A stretch of 33,752 nt of DNA from SZUA-430 sp964647355. Its GTDB lineage: Bacteria; Pseudomonadota; Alphaproteobacteria; Micropepsales; Micropepsaceae. How positions within the stretch are numbered: the first letter of the stretch is position 1; each line of letters opens with the position of its first letter. A program made the position numbers and the translations under genes. The notes under the pieces were generated by a model. That model worked only from the letters and a program-made list of their open reading frames with translations, was not told the DNA's origin and made no database searches. The stretch spans positions 1-33,752 of the forward strand of contig CAZYGK010000028.1 of the NCBI GenBank assembly GCA_964647355.1. The letters are read 5' to 3'. Positions 1 through 7,755 of the stretch are shown in pieces.

Positions 1-842
1 TGGCGGATCAGGAGAAGGACGGCGTCGCGGCGGAGCTCATCTATCCGACGGTCGGCATGCTTCTCTGCAATCACCCCGACTTCGACTACAAGAAAGCATG
101 TTTCGAGGCGTATAACCGCTGGCTTCAGGAATATTGCGCGGTGGCGCCGGATAGGCTTTTCGGTATGGCGCAGGTTTCGATGCGCACGCCCGCCGACGGC
201 GTCGCCGAGTTGAAGGCTGCGCATGCGATGGGGTTCAAGGGCATCATGATGCCGGGCGATCCCGCCGTCGAAGACTACGACAGTCCCGTGTACGATCCGG
301 TGTGGGCGACGGCGGTCGAGCTTGGGTTGCCGTTGTCGTTTCATATCCTGACCTCGAAGTCGACGGATCTCGCGGCGAAGCCACGCGGCCCGCGCATCAA
401 CGGGTTTCTCTCGATCATTCGTGGGTGCCAGGACATCATGGGCACGCTGATCTTCGGCGGCGTGTTCGACCGGCACCCGCAGTTGAAGATCGTGTGCGTC
501 GAAGCCGATGCCGGTTGGGTGCCGCATTACATGTACCGCATGGATCACGCCTATAAGCGGCATCGCTACTGGATGAAAGCGCCGCCGTTGCAGCGGCTGC
601 CGAGCGAGTATTTCGCCGAGCACATCTACGTCACGTTCCAGGACGATTGGGTCGCGTTCAAGACGAAGGACCTCTGCAACGTGCGCCGGCTGATGTGGGC
701 GAACGACTTCCCCCATTCCGATTCCACCTGGCCGTGGTCGCAGCAGATGCTGGCCGAACACGCGTCGGGCCTGAGCGAGCAGGAGCGGAACTGGATCTGC
801 CACGACAATGTGGCGGAGCTTTATGGGCTCAGCGTGAACTGA
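1..842 (+). CDS. Amidohydrolase-2 family metal-dependent hydrolase (5' truncated by window)
   Basis: The reading frame is open from base 3 and enters from outside the window, so the N-terminus with the usual first His-x-His metal motif is missing. What is visible fits the amidohydrolase-2 (PF04909) TIM-barrel family. A DGVAAELIYPT segment opens it. It is followed by LSFHILTS, where His is a likely metal ligand, then IVCVEADAGWVPHYMYRMD, and finally LMWANDFPHSDSTWPWS, whose Asp in NDFPHSD is the usual last metal ligand. Relatives are decarboxylases or hydrolases of aromatic or other carboxylated compounds, and the substrate here cannot be told. The stop TGA overlaps the ATG of the next gene by one base (TGATG), so the two are probably translationally coupled. 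The family is well supported; the exact reaction is unknown. Confidence 0.85.
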   Translation, partial: ADQEKDGVAAELIYPTVGMLLCNHPDFDYKKACFEAYNRWLQEYCAVAPDRLFGMAQVSMRTPADGVAELKAAHAMGFKGIMMPGDPAVEDYDSPVYDPVWATAVELGLPLSFHILTSKSTDLAAKPRGPRINGFLSIIRGCQDIMGTLIFGGVFDRHPQLKIVCVEADAGWVPHYMYRMDHAYKRHRYWMKAPPLQRLPSEYFAEHIYVTFQDDWVAFKTKDLCNVRRLMWANDFPHSDSTWPWSQQMLAEHASGLSEQERNWICHDNVAELYGLSVN

Positions 843-1354
843 TGGACGACCGGGCGCTCTACAGGCTGGCGGGCGCCGCGGCGGCGCTTGGCGGCGGGCT
901 CAGGATTGCGACGGCGTTCATGACATGGGACGGCAGCGCGGGTCTTGAGGCGATTGCCTTCGCGATCGATGTGCTTCTGCTCTTCGGTTTGATGGGCATC
1001 TATTTGGCGCATCGTGCGGCGCTGGGTTGGGCGGGGCTGGCGGCGTTCGTGGTTGCGGAGACCGGCGTCGCGTCCATTATCGGGCCGGATGTGGAAGCAT
1101 TTGGGATCGACACCTATTTGGCAGGCGTTCACGCGATTTCGATCGGGCTGGCGGCGCTCGGTGCTGCGATGCTGTTGAAGCGGATCGATGCGGTGGCTGC
1201 GATCTGCTGGATCGCTTCCTTGGCCGTGGGCGCGGCCGGTGCCCTTGTTGGGCAAGCGGCCGCCGGGTTCTTGATCGGCGGCGTTCTGTTCGGATTGGGG
1301 TTTGTGGCGGCGGGCATCGCGCTTTTGATGCCCGCCACCAAATCTGCTGCTTAA
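842..1354 (+). CDS. Small multi-pass membrane protein, unknown function
   Basis: A 170-residue protein made almost entirely of hydrophobic Ala/Gly/Leu/Ile-rich helices. I count about five to six likely membrane segments, starting near residues 7-25 and 38-56 and ending near 140-162, with short charged loops between them. No recognisable catalytic or transport motif is present. The start is the ATG that overlaps the upstream hydrolase stop (TGATG), which argues for coupled expression and a possible role next to that enzyme. The same frame is open further upstream, but that part overlaps the hydrolase and is not hydrophobic, so the later start is preferred. Its stop codon overlaps the stop of the convergent peptidase gene. 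It is probably a real gene; I do not recognise the family. Confidence 0.7.
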   Translation: MDDRALYRLAGAAAALGGGLRIATAFMTWDGSAGLEAIAFAIDVLLLFGLMGIYLAHRAALGWAGLAAFVVAETGVASIIGPDVEAFGIDTYLAGVHAISIGLAALGAAMLLKRIDAVAAICWIASLAVGAAGALVGQAAAGFLIGGVLFGLGFVAAGIALLMPATKSAA

Positions 1355-3492
1355 GTGACCGGGAAGCCGCGGTCGCGCATCAGGGCGTTGGTGTCAACGT
1401 CGCGGCCGCGGAAGCGGCGGAACGCTTCGTCGGGCGAGATCGAGTTGCCGACGCTCATGATCGAGGATTCGAGGAGCTTGCAGGCGTCCTTGTTATAGAG
1501 GCCGCCTTTCTCGACGAAGCCCTCGTAGACGTCGGCGGTCATCGCGTCGGCCCAGATGTAGACGTAGTAGCCGGCGCTGTAACCGTCGCCCGAGAAGATG
1601 TGGCCGAACGCTGCCGCCGGGTGGCGGAGCACCATCTCCTTCGGCATGCCGATCTCGGCCATCGTCGCCTTCTCGAACTCGGCGATGTCGATGGTCGTAT
1701 CCGGGGTTGCCGTCATGTGGAGCTTCATGTCGTAGATCGCGTTCGCTAGGTACTCGACCGTGCCGAAGCCCTCGTTGAAGTTCTTCGCCGCCAGGACCTT
1801 GTCGACGAGCGCCTTCGGGATCGGTTTGCCGGTCTTGTAGTGCACGGCGTAAGTGTTCAGCACTTCCGGCGTCGAGAGCCAGTATTCGTTCACTTGGCTC
1901 GGAAACTCGACGAAGTCGCGCTTCACACTGGTGCCGGCGAGGGTCGGGTAGGGGACGTTCGATACGAGACCGTGCAGGCCGTGGCCGAATTCGTGGAATA
2001 GCGTTTCGGCATCGTCCCACGAGATCAGCACCGGTTCGCCGGGCTTGCCCTTCACGTAGTTGCAGTTGTTCGAGACGATCGGCGTCATCTCGCCCTTGAA
2101 CTTTTCCTGCGTGCGGTACTCGTTCATCCACGCGCCAGACGACTTGCCGGCGCGCGCGTAGGGGTCGAAGTACCAGAGGCCGACGTGCTTGCCGCCGCGG
2201 CGGACTTCGTAGACCGTCATGTCGGGGTGATAAGTCGGGATGCCCGAAAGCTTCACGAACTCCAGGCCATAGACCTGGCCCGCCGCCCAGAACATGCCCT
2301 CGCGGATTTTCTCAAGCTGGAAGTATTCCTTCACCTCGTTCTGGTCGATGTCGTACTTCGCCTTGCGCACTTTCTCGGCGTAGTAACGGTAGTCCCACGC
2401 TTCGATCTTGATCTTGGCCCCTTCCTTGTCCGCGATCGCCTGCATGTCGGCGACTTCTTCCTTCACGCGGGCAACGGCGGCCGGCCAGACCTTCATCATG
2501 AGGCCCATGGCCGCTTCCGGCGTCTTGGCCATGTTGTCTTCGACGATCCAGTGGGCGTGACTCTTGTAGCCCAAGAGTGCGGCGCGTTCGGCGCGGGCTT
2601 TCAGAATATCGCTCGCGATCTGCCGATTGTTGTGTTCGTTCTGGTTGTTGCCGCGGCTCGTCCACATACGCCACGCCTTTTCGCGCAGGTCACGGCGATC
2701 AGAGAAAACGAGGAATGGTTCGATCGACGAGCGCGTGTTCGAGAACACCCACTTGCCGGGCAGCTTCTTTTCGGCGGCCGCTGCGGCGGCGGAGTCGCGG
2801 AGCGATTGCGGCAGGCCCGCGAGGTCGGCTTCGCTGTCCAAAGTCAGCGTGTAGTTTTCTTCGTCGGCGAGCTGGTTCTGGCTGAACTTCGTGAACAAGG
2901 TGGCGAGGCGCTGGTTGATGTCCTTCAGCTTCGCCTTCTTGTCTTTGTCCAGCGCGGCGCCCTGGCGGGCGAAGCGGTTGTAGTAGACCTCGGTCAGCCG
3001 CTGCTGCACGGGGTCGAGGCCCGAGCGCGCGTCGTAGACGGCCTTGATGCGGCCAAAGAGGGCTTCGTTCTGGATGATTTCCGAACCGAAGGCAGAAAGG
3101 ACGGGCGACATTTCCTCCTCGATCTTCTGCATCGGTTTGTCGTTCATCGTCGACGTGTAGACGCCGAACATCGTCGAGGCGCGGCCAAACGGGCGGCCGG
3201 CGTCTTCCCACGGCACGATCGTGTTCTCGAACGTCGGCGCGGCCTTGTTCGCTGTGATCGCGTTCATTTCGGCGCGCAGCAGATCCATGCCCCGCATCAT
3301 CGCAGGTTTGAAATCTGCGGTCTTAATCTTGTCGAAGCTGGGAATGCCGCCGTACGGGCCGGTCCAAGTATCGAGCAGTGGTCCCAAGGCTTTTCCTTTC
3401 TTTGCCTTCTTGGCCGCGAGGGCGACTGTTGGTGTGGCGACGGAAAGCGCTGCCGTTGCGGCGGCGCCGGCTAAGAACGAACGTCTTTTCAT
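1351..3492 (-). CDS. dcp: Tat-exported M3 family zinc metallopeptidase (peptidyl-dipeptidase Dcp-like)
   Basis: A 713-residue zinc peptidase of family M3, which includes Dcp and oligopeptidase A. The zinc-binding HEFGH lies at residues 500-504. The third ligand Glu falls 25 residues later, in DFVEFPSQ at 529, exactly the family spacing. Other M3 signatures are DPYARAGKSSGAW before the motif and GDGYSAGYYVYIW near the end. The chosen start (MKRRSFLAG) gives a twin-arginine signal peptide, RRSFLA then a hydrophobic Ala-rich stretch ending near VALA, and is preceded by an AAGAGAG ribosome site. An in-frame start 26 codons upstream would bury this signal. Inference: the enzyme folds with its metal in the cytoplasm, is exported by Tat, and trims oligopeptides in the periplasm. 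It is convergent with the membrane protein gene and divergent from the SET-domain gene. Confidence 0.93.
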   Translation of the reverse strand: MKRRSFLAGAAATAALSVATPTVALAAKKAKKGKALGPLLDTWTGPYGGIPSFDKIKTADFKPAMMRGMDLLRAEMNAITANKAAPTFENTIVPWEDAGRPFGRASTMFGVYTSTMNDKPMQKIEEEMSPVLSAFGSEIIQNEALFGRIKAVYDARSGLDPVQQRLTEVYYNRFARQGAALDKDKKAKLKDINQRLATLFTKFSQNQLADEENYTLTLDSEADLAGLPQSLRDSAAAAAAEKKLPGKWVFSNTRSSIEPFLVFSDRRDLREKAWRMWTSRGNNQNEHNNRQIASDILKARAERAALLGYKSHAHWIVEDNMAKTPEAAMGLMMKVWPAAVARVKEEVADMQAIADKEGAKIKIEAWDYRYYAEKVRKAKYDIDQNEVKEYFQLEKIREGMFWAAGQVYGLEFVKLSGIPTYHPDMTVYEVRRGGKHVGLWYFDPYARAGKSSGAWMNEYRTQEKFKGEMTPIVSNNCNYVKGKPGEPVLISWDDAETLFHEFGHGLHGLVSNVPYPTLAGTSVKRDFVEFPSQVNEYWLSTPEVLNTYAVHYKTGKPIPKALVDKVLAAKNFNEGFGTVEYLANAIYDMKLHMTATPDTTIDIAEFEKATMAEIGMPKEMVLRHPAAAFGHIFSGDGYSAGYYVYIWADAMTADVYEGFVEKGGLYNKDACKLLESSIMSVGNSISPDEAFRRFRGRDVDTNALMRDRGFPVT

Positions 3493-3678
3493 GAAGCTCT
3501 CTTTTCGCGAATGCCGGGCGAAGCGGCCGGCGTCGCGGCGGAATGTAGTCGGCGCATCGTTGCACGTCACGTCACGGGCTGGTGAAAAGTTTCATTGGAT
3601 TTCCTAAGCAAAAGGCTTGATTGCTGCGCTGCAATACGTAGGTTGCTCGCCCGTCAGTTGTCTCGTTAAGAGGGTTTC

Positions 3679-4095
3679 GTGACTCCTATTTGCACTTCGA
3701 ATCTGATCGTTCGCGCCGTCCCAGGGAAGGGGCGTTGCGTCTTCGCGGCCCGGGACATCGCAAAGGGGTCGTTGGTGCTGGCCGATCCGATCATCTTGGT
3801 GCCAGGCGACGAGTCGGAGCACACCGACAAGACGGCGGTTGGGCGTTACGTCTTTCAGTGGAACGACGAGGACGATATCGCGGTCGTGCTCGGGCTCGGC
3901 AGCTTGATCAACCACGGCTTGCCCGAGAACGTGTCGCTGGTCTCGAACTATGCCGACCAGACGATGGAGTTTTATGCGCTCGCCGACATCAAAGCGGGCG
4001 AGGAGCTCGTCTACGACTATGGCCACGATCACGAGGAGCTTTCGGAGTACTACGGTATTCCGAAAGATGCGCTCGCGAGCATGGCGCTCGACTGA
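3679..4095 (+). CDS. Stand-alone SET-domain protein (putative protein-lysine methyltransferase)
   Basis: A 138-residue protein consisting of little more than a SET domain. The expected order is visible. GRCVFAARDIAKG (residues 18-30) matches the N-terminal SET motif that contacts S-adenosylmethionine. SLINHG (75-80) stands where most SET proteins have NHS or NHSCxPN. GEELVYDYG (107-115) matches the C-terminal GEELxxDY motif with the catalytic Tyr. There is no pre-SET or Cys-rich post-SET zinc region. The start is GTG, with AAGAGGG about seven bases upstream. Bacterial single-domain SET proteins are known, but substrates are rarely established, and none is suggested here. The stop abuts the stop of the convergent mgtC-like gene (TGA directly followed by TCA). 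The fold is confident; the activity is inferred. Confidence 0.85.
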   Translation: MTPICTSNLIVRAVPGKGRCVFAARDIAKGSLVLADPIILVPGDESEHTDKTAVGRYVFQWNDEDDIAVVLGLGSLINHGLPENVSLVSNYADQTMEFYALADIKAGEELVYDYGHDHEELSEYYGIPKDALASMALD

Positions 4096-4560
4096 TCAGT
4101 CGCGCGGGTCTTGCTTCTTCTCCAGGCGGCCGAAGAAGCGGTGATCGACCTCCGCGCCGATCGTGAGCAGGATCAGCACAAGCGCGGCCGCGATAGCAGC
4201 AATCAGGTATTCGCCAAGTCCGCATACCACGCCGATAGCGGCGGTGACCCAGACAGAGGCCGCTGTGTTCAGGCGATGAACGTTGCCGACTTCGTCACGC
4301 ATGATAACGCCTGCGCCTAAGAACCCGACGCCGGCGAGCACGCCCTGTATGACGCGACTGACTGCGTCGGGTGGAAATGCCTCGGTGCTGAATCCGGACA
4401 CTGAAATTGTGGCAAGGGCGGCGCCGAGTGCGACGAGGCCCAGCATACGCAAGCCCGCGGGCTTGCCGTGCATGTCGCGGTTGAGTCCGATCACGCCGCC
4501 GATTGCGGTCGCAAGACCCATGCGGACGGTGATTTCGAGAATCTGATTCATGTCGGCCAT
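4096..4560 (-). CDS. MgtC/SapB family inner-membrane protein
   Basis: A 154-residue membrane protein of the MgtC/SapB family. It shows the family signatures GLNRDMHGKPAGLRML (about residues 25-40), QGVLAGVGFLGAGVIM (about 72-87) and LNTAASVWVTAAIGVVCGLG, with four to five hydrophobic helices and a short charged C-terminus (FFGRLEKKQ). MgtC proteins are linked to survival in low magnesium and, in pathogens, to inhibition of the F-ATP synthase. This copy has only the membrane domain and lacks the extra cytoplasmic ACT-like domain of Salmonella MgtC, so it is closer to SapB. The start could be this ATG or the one three codons later (MNQI). The next gene leftwards is convergent, and the permease on the right is divergent. 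Confidence 0.9.
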   Translation of the reverse strand: MADMNQILEITVRMGLATAIGGVIGLNRDMHGKPAGLRMLGLVALGAALATISVSGFSTEAFPPDAVSRVIQGVLAGVGFLGAGVIMRDEVGNVHRLNTAASVWVTAAIGVVCGLGEYLIAAIAAALVLILLTIGAEVDHRFFGRLEKKQDPRD

Positions 4561-4725
4561 GTCGGTCCTGTTGCGCGTTGCTGCAGATGCTCAGTAGTCG
4601 GAGGTTGCGATTCGTCATCTGAATCTCGCTGCCAAATCGTTAACGCGAGGTTCGTTGCGTGCCGGGCGATTCTCTGAGACCCTTGGACTGCTCTGAGTCT
4701 CGTACGATCAAGGGGAGTGACCGCG

Positions 4726-6225
4726 ATGGCCGAACCAAGTACGCAAGGCGTCAAATACGAAAAAGTTGGAAGCGAATATTTCGAAAAGCGGAAACTGCGT
4801 CGGTATGCCGGTGTGCTTTCGCTGTGGGCGCTGGGTGTCGGCGCGGTCATTTCCGGTCAATTCTCCGGGTGGAACTATGGGCTCGCTTTCGGGTGGGGCT
4901 CGATGTTCGTGGCGACGATCGTCATCACCGTGATGTATTTGGGGCTCACCTATTCGATCGCGGAGATGGGAGCCGCTCTGCCGCATACGGGCGGCGCCTA
5001 TTCGTTCGCACGGTCGGCGATGGGGCCGTGGGGCGGGTTCGTGACCGGGGTCGCGGAGAACATCGAATACGTTCTGACGCCTGCGGTCGTCGTCTTCTTC
5101 ATCGGGTCGTATATGGGTGCGATCTTGGAGACGCCGTCATCGTTTCAGCCGATCTACTGGATATTGGGGTACGGCATCTTCGTTGCGGCGAATCTGTTCG
5201 GCGTCGAGCTGTCGTTCCGCGTCACCGTGTTCGTGACGCTGCTCGCGCTGGCGTGCTTGGTCTTCTTCTACATCGCGGCGCTGCCGAATATGGACTTCGC
5301 GCGATGGGCGATGAATGTCGGTGTCGGATCGGACGGCGCACTCGTGGAGTTGCCGGAGGGTAACGGGCCGTGGTTCCCGGACGGCGTGCACGGGGTGCTT
5401 GCGGCGCTACCGTTCGCCGTGTGGCTCTATCTCGCGATCGAGCAGTTGCCGCTTGCGGCGGAAGAATCCATCGACCCGAAGCGCGATATGCCGAGCGGGA
5501 TTTTGTTCGGCATCTTCACGCTGGTTGCGAGCGCCTTTGCCGTTCTGGTTCTCAACTCCAGTATTGCACCGGGTGCGTGGGGCCTGAAGGCTTCGGGCGA
5601 ACCGCTCTTGGAAGGGTTCCGCACGTTGTTCGGGACGGACTTCGCGAAGATTTTGGCGGTCGTCGCGATCGCGGGGCTGGTCGCTAGCTTCCATGCGATC
5701 ATCTTTGCTTTCGGGCGTCAGATCTACTCGCTCTCTCGTGCCGGCTACTTCCCGCGCTTCCTGTCGGTGACTCACGGCAAGCATCATACGCCTCATGTGG
5801 CGTTGATCGCGGGCGCGTTGGTCGGTCTCGCGGTGATGTTGGTAATTTGGTACATCGCCGGCGAGACGGCCGGGGGTGCCTTCATCGGCGGCGCGCTTTT
5901 GAATATGGCGGTGTTCGGAGCGATGATCTCTTACGTGATGCAGGCGGTTTCGTTCATTATGCTGCGCTCGCGCATGCCGAATATCGAGCGGCCATATCGC
6001 AGTCCGTTCGGTGTCGTGGGTGCGGGGCTGACCCTCATCATCGCCTTGGTCACGCTCTATTTTCAAGTCACGGATGCCGCGTTCCAAGTGCCAGTGATGT
6101 GCGTTGCAGCGTACTACTTGATCATGATGCTCTATTTCGCCGTGTTCGGGCGGACGCAGCTCGTTCTTTCGCCGGAAGAGGAGTTTGCGATGTCCGGCGG
6201 CAAGGCCGATTACAAGGCGCACTAG
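4726..6225 (+). CDS. eat: APC-superfamily permease, ethanolamine permease type
   Basis: A 499-residue amino acid-polyamine-organocation transporter with about twelve membrane segments. The N-terminal half resembles the ethanolamine permease subfamily: KRKLRRYAGVLSLWALGVG, SGQFSGWNYGLAFGWGSM, AEMGAALPHTGGAYSFARSAMGPWGG, then GVAENIEYVLTPAVVV. The start is the ATG lying nine bases after AAGGGGAG; a GTG three codons earlier abuts that site and is less likely. It is followed by a hairpin terminator and then by the gene for a glutamine synthetase-like ligase and three further catabolic genes on the same strand. That context supports import of an amino alcohol or small amine as carbon and nitrogen source. 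Ethanolamine is the best guess from sequence resemblance; a related amine is possible. Confidence 0.85.
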   Translation: MAEPSTQGVKYEKVGSEYFEKRKLRRYAGVLSLWALGVGAVISGQFSGWNYGLAFGWGSMFVATIVITVMYLGLTYSIAEMGAALPHTGGAYSFARSAMGPWGGFVTGVAENIEYVLTPAVVVFFIGSYMGAILETPSSFQPIYWILGYGIFVAANLFGVELSFRVTVFVTLLALACLVFFYIAALPNMDFARWAMNVGVGSDGALVELPEGNGPWFPDGVHGVLAALPFAVWLYLAIEQLPLAAEESIDPKRDMPSGILFGIFTLVASAFAVLVLNSSIAPGAWGLKASGEPLLEGFRTLFGTDFAKILAVVAIAGLVASFHAIIFAFGRQIYSLSRAGYFPRFLSVTHGKHHTPHVALIAGALVGLAVMLVIWYIAGETAGGAFIGGALLNMAVFGAMISYVMQAVSFIMLRSRMPNIERPYRSPFGVVGAGLTLIIALVTLYFQVTDAAFQVPVMCVAAYYLIMMLYFAVFGRTQLVLSPEEEFAMSGGKADYKAH

Positions 6226-6242
6226 GCGTGGATTGATGTTCG

Positions 6243-6280
6243 AAAGGAGGTTGCGCGCGGGCGCAGCCTCCTTTCTATTT
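6243..6280 (+). terminator. Rho-independent terminator after the permease gene
   Basis: The arms at 6243-6256 (AAAGGAGGTTGCGC) and 6261-6274 pair over 14 positions with one G-U wobble around a GCGG loop, followed by CTATTT. It starts 17 bases after the permease stop and lies before the ligase start at 6304. The outer part of the stem is also a strong ribosome-binding-site complement. Confidence 0.8.
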
Positions 6281-6303
6281 GGGGCGCATTTTCGGAGCGC
6301 CCT

Positions 6304-7671
6304 ATGGATCCCCGTCACGTCAAGACCGCGGCCGACGCGCGCGCCATCGTCGAGGCGCGAAATCTTTCCCACGTCAAAGTCGGCGTGTTCGATATCGACG
6401 GCGTCTTGCGCGGCAAATACATGGGACGGGAGAAGTTTTTCTCGGCGCTCGAGAAGGGGTTCGGCTTTTGCGACGTCGTCTTGGGTTGGGACTCGAACGA
6501 TCAGCTTTATGACAATGTGAAGCTGACGGGCTGGCACACGGCCTATCCGGACGCCAACGTGCGCGTGCTGCCCGAGACGTGCCGCGCGGTGCCGTTCGAA
6601 GGCGACATGGTGACGTTCCTCGCCGAGTTCGAAGGTGAGGCCGAGGCGTGTTGTCCGCGCGGGGTGCTGAGGCGCGTTCTCGCGAAAGCCGATCGGATGG
6701 GGTTTGGCGTGCGTGCGGCGGCGGAGTTCGAGTTCTTCGTCTTCGAGGAGACGCCGCACTCGGTGCGCGAGAAGAACTTTCGCAATCTGAAAAACTGGAC
6801 GCCGGGGTTTTTCGGCTACTCGGTGCTGCGCTCGTCGGTGAATACGGAATTCTACCACGATCTGATGCAGCTCGGCGCCGACATGGATTTCCCGCTCGAA
6901 GGGTTGCACACGGAGACGGGGCCGGGCGTGCTTGAGGCTGCGATCGTGCATGCGCCCGCTATCGAAGCGGCGGATCGTGCCGCCTTGTTCAAGACCTATT
7001 GCAAGGTCTTGGCGCAGCGGCGCGGCTTGATGGCGACGTTCATGGCGAAGTGGTCGCGCGATTGGCCGGGGCAGTCGGGGCATCTGCACATGTCGCTGGA
7101 GGACAAGACGGGCAAGCCCGTCTTCTATGACGCGAAGGCGCCGCACACGATGTCCGACACGATGCGCTGGTTCGTCGGCGGGCAGCAAAAGCTGATGCCG
7201 GAGCTGCTTTCGATGATCGCGTGTACGGTGAACTCCTACACGCGGCTGATCCCCGGCTTCTGGGCGCCGACGGATGCAACGTGGGGCGTCGAGAATCGCA
7301 CGTGCGCGTTGCGCGTCATCGGCGGGTCGGCGAAGAGCCAGCGGGTCGAGTACCGGATCGCGGCGGCCGACATCAATCCTTATGTGGCGCTCGCGTGCGC
7401 GATCGGGTCTGGACTTTGGGGGATCGAGCACAAGATCGAACCTGATGCGCCGATCGCGGGCAACGCCTACGCGCGGACGTTTCCCGCGGAACAGGCTTTG
7501 CCGCGGACGTTGTATGAGGCGGCGGAGCGGCTTGAAAATTCGAAGGCGGCGCGAGCCTTGTTCGGCGATGCGTTCGTGGAGCACTATGCGGCGACACGAA
7601 AATGGGAAGAGCGCGAGTTCCGCAAGGCGATCACGGATTGGGAACTTGCGCGGTATTTCGAGATTATTTGA
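6304..7671 (+). CDS. Glutamine synthetase-family ligase (probable gamma-glutamyl-amine synthetase)
   Basis: A 455-residue protein of the glutamine synthetase (GlnA/PuuA) family, near the usual length. VGVFDIDGVLRGKYMG (about 30-45) is the beta-grasp start. AAEFEFFVFE (about 140) is the ExE metal site. TETGPGVLEAAIVHA, MAKWSRDWPGQSGHLHMSL and NRTCALRVI (about 331) are the expected ATP- and glutamate-binding motifs. The order is that of PuuA-like ligases, which join glutamate to an amine using ATP. Neighbours are an ethanolamine-type permease before it and aldehyde dehydrogenase, alcohol dehydrogenase and an amidotransferase-fold hydrolase after it. By inference it makes gamma-glutamylethanolamide, as GlnA4 of Streptomyces is reported to do. 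It is unlikely to be the housekeeping glutamine synthetase, because it lies in a catabolic cluster. The substrate is inferred, not shown. Confidence 0.85.
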   Translation: MDPRHVKTAADARAIVEARNLSHVKVGVFDIDGVLRGKYMGREKFFSALEKGFGFCDVVLGWDSNDQLYDNVKLTGWHTAYPDANVRVLPETCRAVPFEGDMVTFLAEFEGEAEACCPRGVLRRVLAKADRMGFGVRAAAEFEFFVFEETPHSVREKNFRNLKNWTPGFFGYSVLRSSVNTEFYHDLMQLGADMDFPLEGLHTETGPGVLEAAIVHAPAIEAADRAALFKTYCKVLAQRRGLMATFMAKWSRDWPGQSGHLHMSLEDKTGKPVFYDAKAPHTMSDTMRWFVGGQQKLMPELLSMIACTVNSYTRLIPGFWAPTDATWGVENRTCALRVIGGSAKSQRVEYRIAAADINPYVALACAIGSGLWGIEHKIEPDAPIAGNAYARTFPAEQALPRTLYEAAERLENSKAARALFGDAFVEHYAATRKWEEREFRKAITDWELARYFEII

Positions 7672-7672
7672 G

Positions 7673-7746
7673 CCTGGGAGCGCCGGCATCTTGCCGGCCC
7701 TCTTGGGAAGAAAAGGAAGATCCGGCTGGAAGCCGGCGCTCCCAGG
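7673..7746 (+). repeat. REPIN-like double palindrome between ligase and aldehyde dehydrogenase genes
   Basis: Perfect 15-base outer arms CCTGGGAGCGCCGGC (7673-7687) and its reverse complement (7732-7746) enclose two smaller GCCGGC/CCGGC palindromes and an A/G-rich centre. This is the layout of two inverted REP units. It begins one base after the ligase stop and ends ten bases before the aldehyde dehydrogenase ATG. No other copy was found in this window. Confidence 0.8.
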
Positions 7747-7755
7747 AAGGAACAC

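Noticed and set aside
2185..3474. Plus-strand open frame of 429 codons opposite the M3 peptidase
   Set aside because: The minus strand carries HEFGH with the correct third ligand, so the opposite frame is a codon-bias shadow.
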